Counted from the stretch's first letter, positions 20,453 through 32,871 are shown. The stretch is 64,000 bases of DNA from Schizochytrium sp. TIO01 (GCA_004764695.1 SMSO01000007.1:894001-958000); one strand, 5' to 3'. Translations and numbers: made by a program. The notes: a model not told the origin generated them from the letters alone.

Positions 20453-23211
20453 GCTCCACCCATCTGGGCCAGGCTTGACCACCCAAATTGAGGGCGGGCA
20501 AAATGCCAATTCCTACTCCATTCACGAGTGGACAGAATGGGTTTATTGATACCACTGGTCGCCAGCCATTCACAGCCATTCACAGCCACTCACTCGCCCT
20601 CTCTTCGCCTCTGGGGTAGGGTCGTCCATGATTTACTATAGCACTGGCGCACAAGCCGAGGCGCGGTAGCGTTGGCTATGGTTTATGATACAGGGGCGGC
20701 GGCGCGCTTTTTATTGGGTAATTATGAGCCATAAGAGCTACACTAGTTAGAAGTATAGTTTTCAAGCTCTCTGAAGAGGTTTGATGATGTTGCCTTGTAG
20801 TTGTTTTGATTAGGAAACGGCATAAGTCTTCAGCCTGGATGGCATGGAGGTGAATGAGGGAAGTGGCATGCGTGCATGCATCAATGTGTGCGGTCTCCGT
20901 GAGCCTGAGCGGTGTAGGTTGGCTTGGTTGACAACTCGAGAACTCGAGTATATCACCGATGTTGGCTTTTCCAAGTTGATCCGCGTAATAATGGTAGGAT
21001 AACTATTTAGATTAAATCATAGAAAGTGGACAGATCCTCCGCGTCTCCAAAAGCTGGATTTGCGCATGTTTTTCCCTCACATTTGCAAACATAGTGGAGG
21101 TGGAAAATCGTCTGAAAGCCTTAATACTTGGTTTGTGCGCTAGGTACTGAAATGAATCGCATGGGGATATGTGCGACCTACTTTGAGAAGGGCATTGACA
21201 AGGTCCCATAAATTGATCTAAAAGACCCACTGGCTTTTGACTTAGTGCTAGCATTGTTTTGGCCTACCTACTATTGTGATTTTCTGATGGGAGTGTTGGC
21301 GAGTGCTGGGGAGGCCAGCAAAGCAATGGAAGAGGGCCCTCAAGGTTTGACTAGGAACTACTTCAAAAAGAAATTTACACCCTTGCTATCAAGGAGAAAT
21401 GGACTCATGCTACCATCTACGTGGCGTACAATTCACGACCACAATATTATGCTACCGGATCAGTTCTTCCGCGCGAAAGTAATGGGGCGAAAGCAGCATC
21501 ATTGCTTCAGACTCTCATATATCTACTATGCCATACGCATTAGACTCCTCGCAAGTCAGAGAGCACCCGAGGGTTCATAGCAAGGAGACTCAAATGAAAA
21601 AAAGTTGAACAAAAGACTGACGAGCAAGCTCATTTCGGAAGTGAAACTTGTCATCACTAGTGGTCCACCATTCATTAACCTCGCGAGGAGATTTATTCAC
21701 CTTGAAGTTGTCTTCCATTTCCCTCTTAGTAGGTAGGTAGGTGTTAATTACATTAGTAGCAACAACTGGTTAGCGCTAGGACTTATGACTTCTAGTACTA
21801 TTGGTTCTCAGCTCCTTACAGAAGAAAGTGTCCCTATTTTGTTTGTTTTGTCTTGTTGAAAGTTGAAGCCAGGCGCAGAAATCAGAGTTATACCATCTTG
21901 TTTCAAATGTAAGACAGGTGCCATGTTTCCACATCGAAGAAATGGTTCTTTTCTTATTTTGACCTGATATTAGTAGAAATACTTTGCTTAAAGATCCTGA
22001 ACAGAAATTCCGGCGCCCGTTTCGACAAGGCTAAGAAAATTGTTGCTGATGTTTTGCCAGAGACTACCTAGCTAGTGGCACCTACTGAGCCCTGCAATCA
22101 ACCTCCAAGCCTGTCAAAGATATTATAGAGCACAAACTTTATCCTTCTTGGGGCTATCATTTCTGCTGGAGAGCACAGTGATCACATCATCATCGTGGAA
22201 TACTGCAGGGTAGTGGTATGATGATTGATAAATTTGTATTTAGCGCTTCGATTGAGAATCACTTTGCAATGCTTTGCGTAAGCCACAATCAGTTTTTAGA
22301 TAAACACTTAAATTTGAATAATTCAACATGCATTTCATTCACAAAATACATGAACAGTTTTACTGTTAATCCAAGACCTTTGTATCGAAGGGTTAATTCT
22401 AGCTGCATAATGATGAGCTGCACAATCATAATTTATTTTACATAATGTAAGCCAGCACTTCAGCTTGTTGCATATTCCTGTACTTTCCATGAACAAATTC
22501 AGATTTTTTAAATCAAAACTCAAGATGCGAATATTATAATGGTGTATGATTTAGATCAGCGAACAGTAGAAACTCCCACCCAATTAAAAAAAAATCCTGC
22601 TGCCTCAAATTACCTCTAAGAAACGAGAAGCGAGAGAAAATGTACTTTTCTTAGTTTCTTCTCAAACAGAGCATCAAGTCTACTCCAAAACACACATGTT
22701 TCAAACATACATGTGCAAGATGAGGAATCAGTTGAAAATCCACATGACGTAGTACGATTCATGAGCAATGAGACATCATACAGAATGGAGATGAAAATCA
22801 TTTTTTGGTTATAAAGCATACATGATGCTCGGGTTTATGGCATGGCGATAAATGCCGCAGATCGGCCGACGAATCTTGTTTGTACGTGATAACAGCTTCA
22901 CTTGTTCGTTTGAAAACCAAACCGATCAGAAATTAAGAAGAACTTGGCAGGCCCCCACTGATATATTGCTAGTACACCCTGCAGAGAACAGCTCAAAATA
23001 AGCGCTTGTACTAAGCGCGTGCGCGCTCACTCTCTTCTCTTGTTGAATTTATTTAAGGAGTCAAAGCCAGAGAAAACTCGATATAACCAATGCAACCTCT
23101 GTATTTGAAGCAAAATGAGCAAATCGATCAGAAGGGGGTAGAAAAAGAAGGGTAAAAAGCAGTATAGCGCGAAGCATAAACAACAGGGCAAAAGGAACGA
23201 AAGAACAGAGT

Positions 23212-24201
23212 TTACTTGCGGTAACGCTTGGCAGCCTTGGTGAGCTTGGGACCAGTTCCGTAGACGGGCACCGCGCGGACAACACCGTCGTTGTCCATCT
23301 GTGTCTTGGCGATATTGCGGAGCTGCTTCTTGGACATGCGCTTGATCTTGTCGGCGTTGATGGTTTGGTAAGCACCGTGCTGGAACTCGTTTTCGGCGGC
23401 ACGGCGACGCTTCTCGAGGCGCTTCTCACGCATCTGAGCGACGTGCTCGTCATGCTTGGCCTTTTGCTCGGCCTCAAATGCCTTGAGGGCCTCACGTTTG
23501 CGGCGGATCTCCATCTTGCGTTCCCAAGAGGTACTCAGGGTCTTTGGGTTGGCCTTGTAGACGATCATTGAAGTCTTCTCGTTCTGAATCTTCTTCCACC
23601 ATCTGCCACCAGCAGGCAAGCTTCGGGTGATGGGCTTGGCCGTATCGCGGTCTTCAACCTCATCAGCGTACGAAAGCAGTCTGCGGTGCTTGCTCTCCGG
23701 CTCATCACTTTTGGCAGGACCAGTCTTTACGTCGCTCTTGGTCTCTTCCTCCTCCTCAGCCTCGACAGCCTTGCGTGGCCGCTTGGTGCCGCTCTTAGGG
23801 ACCTCCACAACCTCCTCGGCGGCAGCCTCTTCAGCGACAGCCTTCTTGCCGCCCTTCTTAGCAGGGGTCTTAGCAGGGGTCTTTGCCGCAGCCTTGCTAG
23901 GCTTAGCCTTTTTGGTCACAGGAGCATCCTCCTCGATTTGATCGGCGTCGTTTTGGGCCCCCTTGGCAGCCTTCTTGGCACTCCTCGCGGGCGTCTTTCT
24001 CACGTTCTTGGCAGGGGTGGCCTCGACCTCCTCGCTGCTTGCAGCAGCAGCACTGCGGCGTGTCTTGCGAGCAGATTTGGCAGGTGTCTTCTGCTGCTGC
24101 TTCTCGACAGCCTCCTGCTCCTGCTCCTGAGCGGGGTCGGCCTCTGCCTCTGCCTGGCGGCGGGTCTTGGGTTTACGTGCGCTGGCAGCGGAGCGAGCCA
24201 T
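23212..24201 (-). CDS. CCDC86/Cgr1-family nucleolar protein
   Basis: The gene encodes 329 residues from a true ATG. Residues 1-195 are disordered, with repeated T-P-A-K and K-K-A motifs and acidic E/A runs, resembling linker-histone-type tails. Residues about 200-329 match the Cgr1/CCDC86 family: a G-G-R-W-W-K-K start, S-T-S-W-E-R-K-M, a long K/R/E coiled coil, and a basic end. Yeast Cgr1 acts in nucleolar processing of 60S pre-rRNA. Human CCDC86 (cyclon) is nucleolar and is also found at mitotic chromosomes. The family core is always C-terminal, as here. The T-P-A-K repeats could be phosphorylated by proline-directed kinases (inference). It is on the same strand as fibrillarin, 4 kb away, and both proteins serve ribosome biogenesis, but nothing indicates co-transcription. 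Confidence 0.85.
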   Translation of the reverse strand: MARSAASARKPKTRRQAEAEADPAQEQEQEAVEKQQQKTPAKSARKTRRSAAAASSEEVEATPAKNVRKTPARSAKKAAKGAQNDADQIEEDAPVTKKAKPSKAAAKTPAKTPAKKGGKKAVAEEAAAEEVVEVPKSGTKRPRKAVEAEEEEETKSDVKTGPAKSDEPESKHRRLLSYADEVEDRDTAKPITRSLPAGGRWWKKIQNEKTSMIVYKANPKTLSTSWERKMEIRRKREALKAFEAEQKAKHDEHVAQMREKRLEKRRRAAENEFQHGAYQTINADKIKRMSKKQLRNIAKTQMDNDGVVRAVPVYGTGPKLTKAAKRYRK

Positions 24202-24764
24202 TCTGTCTGATGCCGTCTAAGCCTATGTCTTCGCAACGAGCTTCTGCTCAGAGAACTTTACAGACTTCTCTATAGCGCCAGATCTCCACCTTGCGCAGCC
24301 CAGAGTCTCCGCGTCCACGCCAATCGATCTGCGTAGCCGCTTCGAACTCGTGGTTCTGTCTGCTTGTGTCCAGCCAATGCTCGCCTCCGCCAACCTCCTT
24401 ATCCCCGCCTCACTTCCACCTTAACCTGATCACCCGAATTCTCTGATCCTATCAACTCGCAGGCTTAGTATTCATTTATTATATCGACGCCAGGGTCACG
24501 AGTTACTAGCCTTGATTATCTGGGTCTTATGTGGGACCAGAGTGGGACATTAGTTTTGGTACTACTGCTGAGGAAGGTAGGTAGTAAATGATGTAATGCA
24601 ACTTGAATGTAAATAAGCGCTTTTGTTTGGCTTGCTGGAGAGAACAAATCAGATTTGCGCTTGCGAGAAGAGCACGAGGGGTTCGAGGGCCTGAAGAATC
24701 GAGAAAGACAAAGTTCTTTGGGTTCAGATTGGGCTTGAATTAGTTTCTGAAAAAACCTGAGGCG
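24202..24764. other. Shared upstream region of two divergent genes
   Basis: This 563-base region separates the start of the CCDC86-like gene (minus) from the PCMT-like gene (plus), so it must hold both promoters. It contains GGTACTACT and GGTAGGTAGTA at 24558-24585, the motif class that recurs upstream of other genes here. Confidence 0.5.
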
Positions 24765-26248
24765 ATGTTGACACGCGGGTTGGCCATTGCGGCACGGGGC
24801 AACTTGCCCGTGAGACAAAGTAGTCTGAAGGCTATGACTCTGGGATCCCAGGCATGGTTCTCGGCGGCAGCATCTCAATCGAAGGGAGCCGAGAACGAAG
24901 AGGTGAAGATCAAGGCGCAAGAAGCACAGCTTGCTCTTGTGCAAAAGCTCAAGGCGAAGGGACTGCTGCAAGACCGTAAGTTGGGGTGGATGGGTTCGCG
25001 AACTTTGGAGCATCTCAAGGTGTGCTAGCTTCATCAATTTGATTGTTTCAAAGAATCAAAGTGCTAGAATTGATCAAGCTACGGTGAGATAGATCTAGGT
25101 GAAACAGAGTAATCTGAAGACACATTCCAAAGGTGTAAAATTAAATTGCGCGCTGTATTCCATACGTCAGACATTAGCATTTCTTAGTGTATCGTGTATT
25201 GTGTGTCTGCTCAGCCTGCACATGTTAACAAAGGAAATGAACTGGAGATGACTAACGTATTATCTCGATGTGAACAATCATCATCATCATCATCAAACAC
25301 AAATAACAAAACCGTACATATATTTATTTATATTACGACACAGCTCTGCTGGCCCAGGCTTTTGAGCAAGTCAACCGTGGACGGTTCTGGAATAAGACGT
25401 CAGATGTAATTGTGGCTGATGAAGCCGCATACTCTCTTGATGGAAAGCCGGTAGCACCCAATGATCCTAAGCTTCTTCCTTTGGATTGTGCCGTGGACCA
25501 CGCTCAACAGGTCGAGCTTATCCTGCCGTGGCTAGTGCCTGGCAATGCAGTGCTGGACTGTGGTTGTGGTTCTGGTTACCTTGTAGCCTTGTACGCATCA
25601 ATGGTGTCAAGTCATGCTGAAACTGGCGGCACAGCTGTCGGTGTGGATCGTCGAGGCTCTCTTGCTGACACAGCCATTCCTCGAATTGGCAAAACCTGTG
25701 TTGCTCTCACGCAGTCTGGCAAGGCTGACCAAACCATTACTAAGCGCATTATCACTATGCCTTTGGACGGTGTTAGTGACCTGCCCCTCCCAGGTGGCCC
25801 CTTTGACGCCATCCGCGCTGGATTTTCCTTTCCTAACACAAACTGTGAAGAGTTTCAAAGGCTCTTGGACCAACTCAAGCCTAATGGACGACTTATTGCT
25901 CATATTGGCGTTGACGCAAAGTCTCCAACGATTTTTGACAAAGATCAAGACGGAAAAGTTACTTCTAGCATGGCAACATTTCAGACGGTGCATGTTCCCG
26001 AAGTCTTTGAGCGTCGTGTTGCTGTAGAAGGTGAGGACCCGGAGTCGGATGCCAAGGCTCAGGCAGCTGAAGATGAGCGTCTGGCTCGTCGATCTCTCTT
26101 GCAGGAACAGCTCCAGGCATGGCGCCGTGATTTCGAGACCCAGAATGGGCGTCGCCCGAACCGCCACGACATGTTGAATGACAAGCGTGCTGCTGAGCTT
26201 TTCCTCCAATTCAACGCTCTCAACACGGGTGATCTCTCCTCGCTGTAA
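24765..26248 (+). CDS. PCMT-like isoaspartyl methyltransferase, spliced, with C-terminal extension
   Basis: I model two exons, 24765-24975 and 25344-26248, giving 371 residues. The intron (368 bases) begins GTAAGT and ends ACACAG, and the splice restores the family's L-L-Q-D ... A-F-E-Q-V start. Residues 1-35 are basic and hydroxylated without acids, like a mitochondrial presequence. Residues about 50-280 follow the protein-L-isoaspartate O-methyltransferase fold: an N-terminal helix ending K-G-L-L-Q-D, AdoMet motif I V-L-D-C-G-C-G-S-G-Y near 139, and L-D-Q-L-K-P-N-G-R-L late in the fold. The usual substrate-loop T/S-I-S-x-P-H is not conserved (L-D-C-A-V-D-H instead), so activity on isoaspartyl residues is uncertain. 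The last 80 residues are extra: a charged helix with W-R-R-D-F and N-G-R-R-P-N-R-H-D near 329-345, resembling the W-x3-F-x4-G-R-x-P-x3-D motif of Sld2 and FAM13 proteins. Splice sites are predicted, not shown by transcripts. Confidence 0.8.
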
Positions 26249-26780
26249 AGAACTTTTTGACCATCAGGTAGATAGACAAGACACGTGAGTGGGTGTCTTG
26301 ATTTTGCGCGCAAGTCACTTGCAGGCATGCATTCATGAAGAATTCCGCTTGGGGCAAGACCCTATTGGTTCTATGTTCCCATCTATCACTTTCATCTATC
26401 AAACTACATGGATCTTGTCGTAAACCTTTGAGACACTATGCAACGTGTTGTATTTTTTATCTTAAATTGCAGCGAGCCCCTTCTACTATTGATATTGGCT
26501 GTTTAAGCGAGTCCAAACGCCACCTTGAGCTTTGCCTTACTGCCACAGCGATACGTACAATAAGCGATAAAGTCTAGTAGAGCTAGATTCTCAAACGCCT
26601 CATGAACTATAAGGCAAAAGAAGAGACTGTAAATTTGCTATGGCCAGCACTTTGTCACTAGGACAGCTGCGCTAGAATGCGATACTATAAATGCCCATGT
26701 AGTGCTACTATTTTCCATAGCAAATCATCATCGTATTGTGGTGGTGGCAAATCACTATTTCGTGGCATGTGAGCCTTCAA

Positions 26781-28027
26781 TCACGTCAGCACGTTGATTT
26801 TCCAAAACCTATAAACCCTCATGACGCAAAGCATTAGACGAAATGTGTTAACATCATGAATTTTAAAATATTTACGGGTGCGAGTTTTGGACTCTTCCTC
26901 CATGAGCGGAATTTTGGTCTGTATAATTCTGTGTCCACCTCTTTCCACCATCCTTGAATGATTTAGATTTTGGTAGGCCATGATCGGCACAAGAACGATC
27001 GAGCCTCCAGCAACCACCCAATTATCAACTCGTAGAGCCGTCTCTGATTCCCTGCACGATTCCATCTAAGGCAGGCTTTCAGCATCGCCGGAATGACGCT
27101 GTCTCTCTGCACAACCCAATTCTCATATTCTCCTGTCGCGGAATCGTTACTCGCTGTTTCAGAACCTTCAGAGTATCTTATTGCGTGAACAGTCAACTCG
27201 ATTCACACAATCTTTCGCCACCTTGACGACGGATCTTGAGCTTGAGCCAGATTCTGCAGCATCGTCGTGCGACGTTGTTGCCATTCTCTCCAACGAGGCA
27301 AGGCTTTCCCAGAGTTTACGCAGACGATTTCGAGGTTGCAGGTGCACAACGATCCTGCTACCAAAGGAGCCTTTTGTGCTTCTATTCCCACTGCTCCCAA
27401 AGTAAAACATCACTCACTGCTCACAAGCTTCGGGAGGTATCCTGATGAACCCTCAGGCAGACAGGTGAAACCTAGAATGAGCCCGCTTTCAAGTACATCT
27501 TCAAGCCTGTCTGGTACCGGGTACTTGCTTGCTTCTGTGGCGAGCGGAGCCACCCTCGTTCCTCGATCGACCACGGCTTCCGGGGCTCCAAATCGTGAGC
27601 AATAACTGAGCTCTTCTGCAGCGTCTTCAGCAGCTTCTTCCTTAGAATAGAAGTTGTGAGGCGGGCCCAAGAAGCGGCCATCCATGATGACGACGCTTTC
27701 TTCTGCCGTGAGTTAGGACATGACCCACCAAGAAGCGTCTTCCTTTCTTTGTGGAGATCGTCCCAAAAGCAAGTTTTGAACTTGAGGAGGAGGAGGAGGA
27801 GGAGGAGAATGAGCCAATGGCGTTGGAGAATCGCCAGCATCGCGTGAACCTCGTGCATCCTGCTCCGAAGAAGCAGATAGAATCTGATACATAGTTGGAT
27901 AGAGAGATAGAGAGATAGATGGCAATCTGGACTCGAACTTGATACGCCCAGTCCACTTGAAGGATAGATTCTCATGGGACTCAAAATCGACAACAGCAAA
28001 GGGCGGCATGACCTTTGCCAGCTCCAC
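26781..28027 (-). other. Coding-like minus-strand fragments, possible spliced gene
   Basis: Several minus-strand stretches look protein-like without forming one frame. They run 28009-27713 (starting M-P-P-F-A-V-V-D-F-E), 27685-27410 (from an ATG, in the same frame as the first after a stop), 27400-27203 and 27065-26781. A GTGAGT lies at the end of the second piece, and CCTTAG lies just before the last. This could be a multi-exon gene, but I could not find a consistent set of splice phases, and I recognise no domain. Confidence 0.2.
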
Positions 28028-28084
28028 TTAGTTTTGTTTTATATATTTTTAAAATACAAAGATAATTAAGCTAGAAGCCCACTT

Positions 28085-28095
28085 TTTCTTCTTTT

Positions 28096-28130
<35 letters not shown>

Positions 28131-28139
28131 ATCTTTTTT

Positions 28140-28218
<79 letters not shown>

Positions 28219-28247
28219 ATCTTTTTTAAATTAAGAGAACGAAAAAA

Positions 28248-28311
<64 letters not shown>

Positions 28312-28312
28312 G
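28085..28312. repeat. TTTC array facing a GAAA array (inverted repeat)
   Basis: About 135 bases of CTTT units (28085-28220) are followed, after some 30 bases, by about 60 bases of GAAA units (28251-28312). The two halves are complementary, so a long hairpin could form. Confidence 0.92.
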
Positions 28313-30377
28313 AAACTTAATCTTTCTCAAAAGAACTAACTCAATAATAAGAGCTGAAGGACCAGAAAGGAGCGCGGTGAGCAACAATAGAGCACGGGTC
28401 CGCTCGCTCCTTTCCTTTGGCCGACCCTCTGGTGAGGTTCCCACCGCATCTCTCGCTGGGCCTTGGAGGCGCGGCGTCGCGTCTTCGAGCTCATCGTATC
28501 CTCGGAGGAGGCTATGGCAGCGCCATGGCACTTAGGTTTGACTTTCTACAGAATTTTCGTTGAAACTTGAAGCTCGATGTTCGAATCTGCACCCGAGGCC
28601 AGGTCCAGCGGCCGAGACCTGCGTCGCCGGCGACGTCAACGCGGGCGGAGGAGGCCTTGGAGGCTCAAGTCGTCCAAGGCCCCGAGTCCAAGGCAGAGTT
28701 CAAGAGGCACGAGCTCGCGGCTTGCGCATCGCCGAGCTCAAGTTCGAAACATGTGCCATCCATCATGGAGCTCTCAAGCAAGTTCACGAGCAAGACCACG
28801 CAAGGAGCTTGACCAAGTTGCGTCGCGAGGGATCGTGGAGGCAAGGCAAGGAGGGAGTCATCGATTGCAAGCGAGGGCAAGCAGTGGAGGAGGCGGATCT
28901 CGAAGAGGGTGAGACTGAGACAGCCCCAATTTTGGACCTGTCGATGGCGAGATCAGAAGATTGGAGCACTCTGCCAGTGCGACGGCGAGACGCGACGATG
29001 GAGATCTCGCAGCGCCGTGGTGCCTGGAGGCACGCGGAGCGTTGCGAGGTGTCACGCGAAGCCTCTGTCTGGGCGCCAGCCAAGCAAGCTCGCTTGCTTG
29101 GCGCGCAGCGTGCGAGTCTGTGTGATTGTTTTTCTGTCTCCGCAAGCATTTGCGCAACGAGAAAAAGGCTGTTCCAAAAGTCCTCCAAAACAAGAAAGAA
29201 CCACGACGGAAAAGAACGGGGAAAAGCAGGATCAGAATTCGCTTCTTATCATATGATAGCGGGGAACAGAGAAAAGAAAATTGAAAGAACTTGAAAAGAT
29301 AATACTTTTATTAATTAAAAAAAGAAATTACAATGCTTTTATTGTAAAGTTATAAAATAAAATAAAACGATAAAATAAAACGAATGAAATTGGTAGATTT
29401 TCAAAAGAGCCTGGAAATACGTGTAGGAGCTGCACCACTGAGCGGTGCTGCAGATATTGCCACCTCATCCTGTCTCATCAGCATGTTTATGAACAAGTAT
29501 AGCTTCGGCGGAAACTAAGGGAGTCATGTCCTGTACCCGAAATACTCTTGTCTTCTTACTTTACTTTATTCGTTTAAAATTATATATTTATAATTAATTA
29601 AATTCATTTTTAAACAAAAAAAGAAAAGAAAAAGAAGAAGATTTCAAATAAGAAAATAAGAAAAGAATCGTATTTTCACGCAAAGCGAACAGAAGCGCTT
29701 CAAAACACCGTCATGAGCAGACGAACAAGAACTCAGAAAGCATGGAAACCACCGGAATAATACAGGCATCCATCATCCATGTACATATACCATCGGCGGC
29801 GGGTGCTGGCCTATTACTCGTCTAGCCGTTCCTCAAGGCGGCCGCTGGGCGGTTTTCGAGCGACTAAGATAATCAAGATCGAGAGAACTAACCTCCAATG
29901 CCTATGAACGAAGACACTGTCTGTCGCAGCTGCACCGTGCACGCGAGGCGCTGTCGTTCGTTTGAGGAACTTCTACGTACCCACTGTGGTATCTTGCGGG
30001 GATCCCCCGGGACTTCGTTAGAAGACTAATATGAGGTGTCTCGTCCCGCAGCTGCAGGGATGGGTGATTTCCGGAACGGCTGGCCCCTCTCAAGTCCGAG
30101 CAATGTGAGCTTTGGAAGAAACTCTGAATTTAGATAGATTTGAAGGAAAGAAATGGTGTGAACTAAATCTAAATCTGAAGGCGATATCCTCGATGGAGCA
30201 TCTTTAGATCTGAAGGCGGTGCGATTCAAATCGTTGGCGGCGGCCACGAGCCCGAGCCAAAGCAGAGCAGGTCTGGAGATGGCTGCGCTGCCTGCACCCC
30301 TCGGAGGAGGCTGAGGAAGAGCTTGCTCGAAGGCGGCGCAGACGGATCTCCATTCCGTTGCGGCACAATAGTCCCTG

Positions 30378-30630
30378 CATACATACATACATACATACAT
30401 ACATACATACATACATACATACATACATACATACATACATACATACATACATACATACATACATACATACATACATACATACATACATACATACATACAT
30501 ACATACATACATACATACATACATACATACATACATACATACATACATACATACATACATACATACATACATACATACATACATACATACATACATACAT
30601 ACATACATACATACATACATACATACATAC
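30378..30630. repeat. CATA tetranucleotide array, about 63 units
   Basis: 253 bases of essentially perfect CATA repeats. Frames stay open on both strands (Met-Tyr-Val-Cys or Ile-His-Thr-Tyr repeats) and I treat them as artefacts. Confidence 0.97.
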
Positions 30631-31575
30631 AAAGTCACCCACAAAGTCGATGAAAATCGGTCCTTAGGTTGAAGAAAAGGGCGCGTGCCTTAAGATTGGT
30701 CATCTTTCGTCGATTGCGCAGAAGTAAGAAAGAGCCTCCATAGTAAGGGGGGCCTTTTTGGAGTTCGGGTGCATTCATTCCTCGAGGCCATTTAGAGCTG
30801 TCGAGCAGGCATCAAGAACCGAGGCCGCAGAGACCGCTTGGGCTGCGCAAATCTTGGCGTCGAGCTCCTGGCACACACAAAACATAAACACACGCACACG
30901 CACAGAGCTGCGAAGACGTGTAAGGAAAGAAGCCCAGACATCGGGATGTCTTGGAGTAACACGGCGAGGTTGAAACTGGACATTTCGCCTTTAAGCATTT
31001 TGTCTTAAAATGTGCGCGTACATGGAAATAGAAGGCACGAATGACGAAGATGGCACTTTGAAGGCCAATTGAGAATCGCTGTCCGGTTTTGTCAAGGCTG
31101 TTCGAGTTCGAAGAGGATCGCGTTTTGTGGAGCGTGCGCTGGTGAGGTCTCTGCAGCTCGAAGCCTGAGTATTCCGTCAGTGCGACGCGGGGCGGTGAAG
31201 AGAGGAATGAGGGTTCTGCGTTTCATTGTTTGAAAGAACAGAGTGGAATTCGGATCATCAGTTTTCAAAAGAGAGAAGAACAATAAAGTAAAGAGCGAGG
31301 CGACATACCTCTTTTTTAATTTAAGAAGAAAAAGGAGAAGCAATAAATGAAAACCAAGATAAGCCAAATTGAAGCCCATTCCAAGATCCTCCGGAACCGC
31401 ACCAGTCAACCACTCAAAATCAAGCGAGCTACGCAAAACGCATAACCAAAAGAAATAGCCAGCCGAGCGCTACTAAGCTCTGCGTCCGGATATTTCTTCA
31501 CCCTCGAGGCGCGGAAACGGGCGCTTTTTGCACAGGGCCCATTCAGAGCTAGCTATCAATAAATCTCCAAAGAAT

Positions 31576-31613
31576 GCCTGCCTGCCTGGCTGCCTGCCTG
31601 GCTGCCTGCCTGG
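31576..31613. repeat. GCCTGCCTG tract
   Basis: Three 12-base GCCTGCCTGGCT-type units. Confidence 0.85.
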
Positions 31614-31782
31614 GGCCCGCAGTTGGCCCTCCCTTCAGCGGTCCCCTCCAGATTCAGCAGGCGTGTAGTGTGGTCTGCGGGGCTAAAGGTTGTGCGTAGT
31701 GTCGAGCTGCGGGGTCGAAAGACCCGGCGCGCTGTCTGAGACCGCTTTTCCTTTTCCTTTCCCGCTGAGCGAGCGATGTTTC

Positions 31783-31866
31783 GAAAACCTCTGCGTTTAA
31801 AAACCTCTGCGTTTGAAAACCTCTGCGTTTGAAAAACTTGGCATTTGAAAACCGCTGCGTTTGAAC
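31783..31866. repeat. 17-base minisatellite, about five copies
   Basis: The consensus is AAACCTCTGCGTTTGAA, with small variations between copies. Confidence 0.85.
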
Positions 31867-32048
31867 GTATTGCAGAGTCCAAACTTCAACTTGACTCCAA
31901 GTTCGATCGAGTTCTTTCTTTCTTTCATAAATCCTGACGAAGCAAAGCAAAGCAAAGCAAGAAAGCAAGAAAGCAAGGCTAGCCAGCTGAAGAAGCGGCA
32001 GCCGAAGAGGTCTCGCTCGCTGGAAACTCAGAGTCCACGGACTGTCTT

Positions 32049-32089
32049 TTGTCTGACTGTTTGTCTGTCTGTCTGACCGTCTGACTGTC
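32049..32089. repeat. GTCT tract
   Basis: Imperfect GTCT/GACT tetranucleotide units. Confidence 0.8.
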
Positions 32090-32682
32090 GCCAAGACCGC
32101 CCGTTCTGGATCCCGTCGCGTCTTGAGCGAGCTGGAGAACCGCGCGGCGGCGGCCTTGGAGGCGCTGGCGGGTTCAACTTGAAGTTGGCTTTGCTTTGCT
32201 CAGGACGGCAGGGCTTGGAGGAGGCCGAGGAGGAGCCGCAGACAAGGCCTCGAGGACTGGTTCTTCGCCACCAGGTGCCGGCGGCACTGCCGTCGTCGTG
32301 ATACACAGGCAGTGGATGTACTTGGACTTGGTGCGTCAAGACTGAGATGCCAAGGTACCCTGAGGTGCCGAGGCACTGACTGGTACGCCTGAAAGTTGAG
32401 CCTGTTCTCCGGGTGGAGCACTCAGAAGTTCAACTTGAGTTGGAGTGGGTGAATCAACTTGGCTTGCAGCTTCAACGCAGGTACCTAGGATTGAACTGGA
32501 GAAGATACCGTCGACAGCCTCTGCCAGAAGCACAAGGCGCTCCAGATTCCCGAGCGAGCTCGTTCCTCAGGTTTGTTTGTACAAATGCTTGCACGATGGC
32601 ACAGCCACGCCCGTTTATCCATTTCCATCCCACCTGTACGTTCATTCATGCGATCTCCCATCCATGATTGTGTCCGTGTTCT

Positions 32683-32871
32683 ATGACGAAGACCGATTCC
32701 AAAGGCACCGCCACGGTCCCAGGCCCCTTCGATAGTCGCCGCGGTCTGCAAGTGATTCCGTACGCCCAAGGGACGTCGCAGGGCTTCCTGTGCAAGTGCT
32801 CGAACTTCAAGACTGCCGCAAATGCCGCAAACAATCGTGCTAATTCGGCAATTCTGGCTGAGCTGAGCTGA
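32683..32871 (+). CDS. Possible 62-residue small ORF
   Basis: An ATG at 32683 opens 62 codons with G/C-ending codons, two close Cys and an Ala/Asn-rich tail. I recognise no family. The surrounding sequence is stop-poor and GC-rich, so chance is a serious alternative. Confidence 0.15.
   Translation: MTKTDSKGTATVPGPFDSRRGLQVIPYAQGTSQGFLCKCSNFKTAANAANNRANSAILAELS

Larger units (their letters stand above)
19242..23211. other. Gene-free region between fibrillarin and CCDC86/Cgr1
   Basis: The first 1.4 kb is dominated by pyrimidine-rich and GGATTT/GAATTT repeats. The remaining 2.6 kb is ordinary AT-leaning sequence with a TAGGTAGGTAGGT at 21730-21742. A plus-strand frame from about 21285 to 21580 has no recognisable similarity and is not called. 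Confidence 0.5.

Noticed and set aside
28560-29294. Plus-strand frame of 244 codons
   Set aside because: Both strands and several frames are open here because the sequence is GC-rich and stop-poor. The translation is R/A/E-rich without domain, membrane or motif structure.
30026-30667. Long Met-Tyr-Val-Cys and Ile-His-Thr-Tyr repeat frames
   Set aside because: They are produced by the CATA microsatellite, which is open in several frames on both strands.
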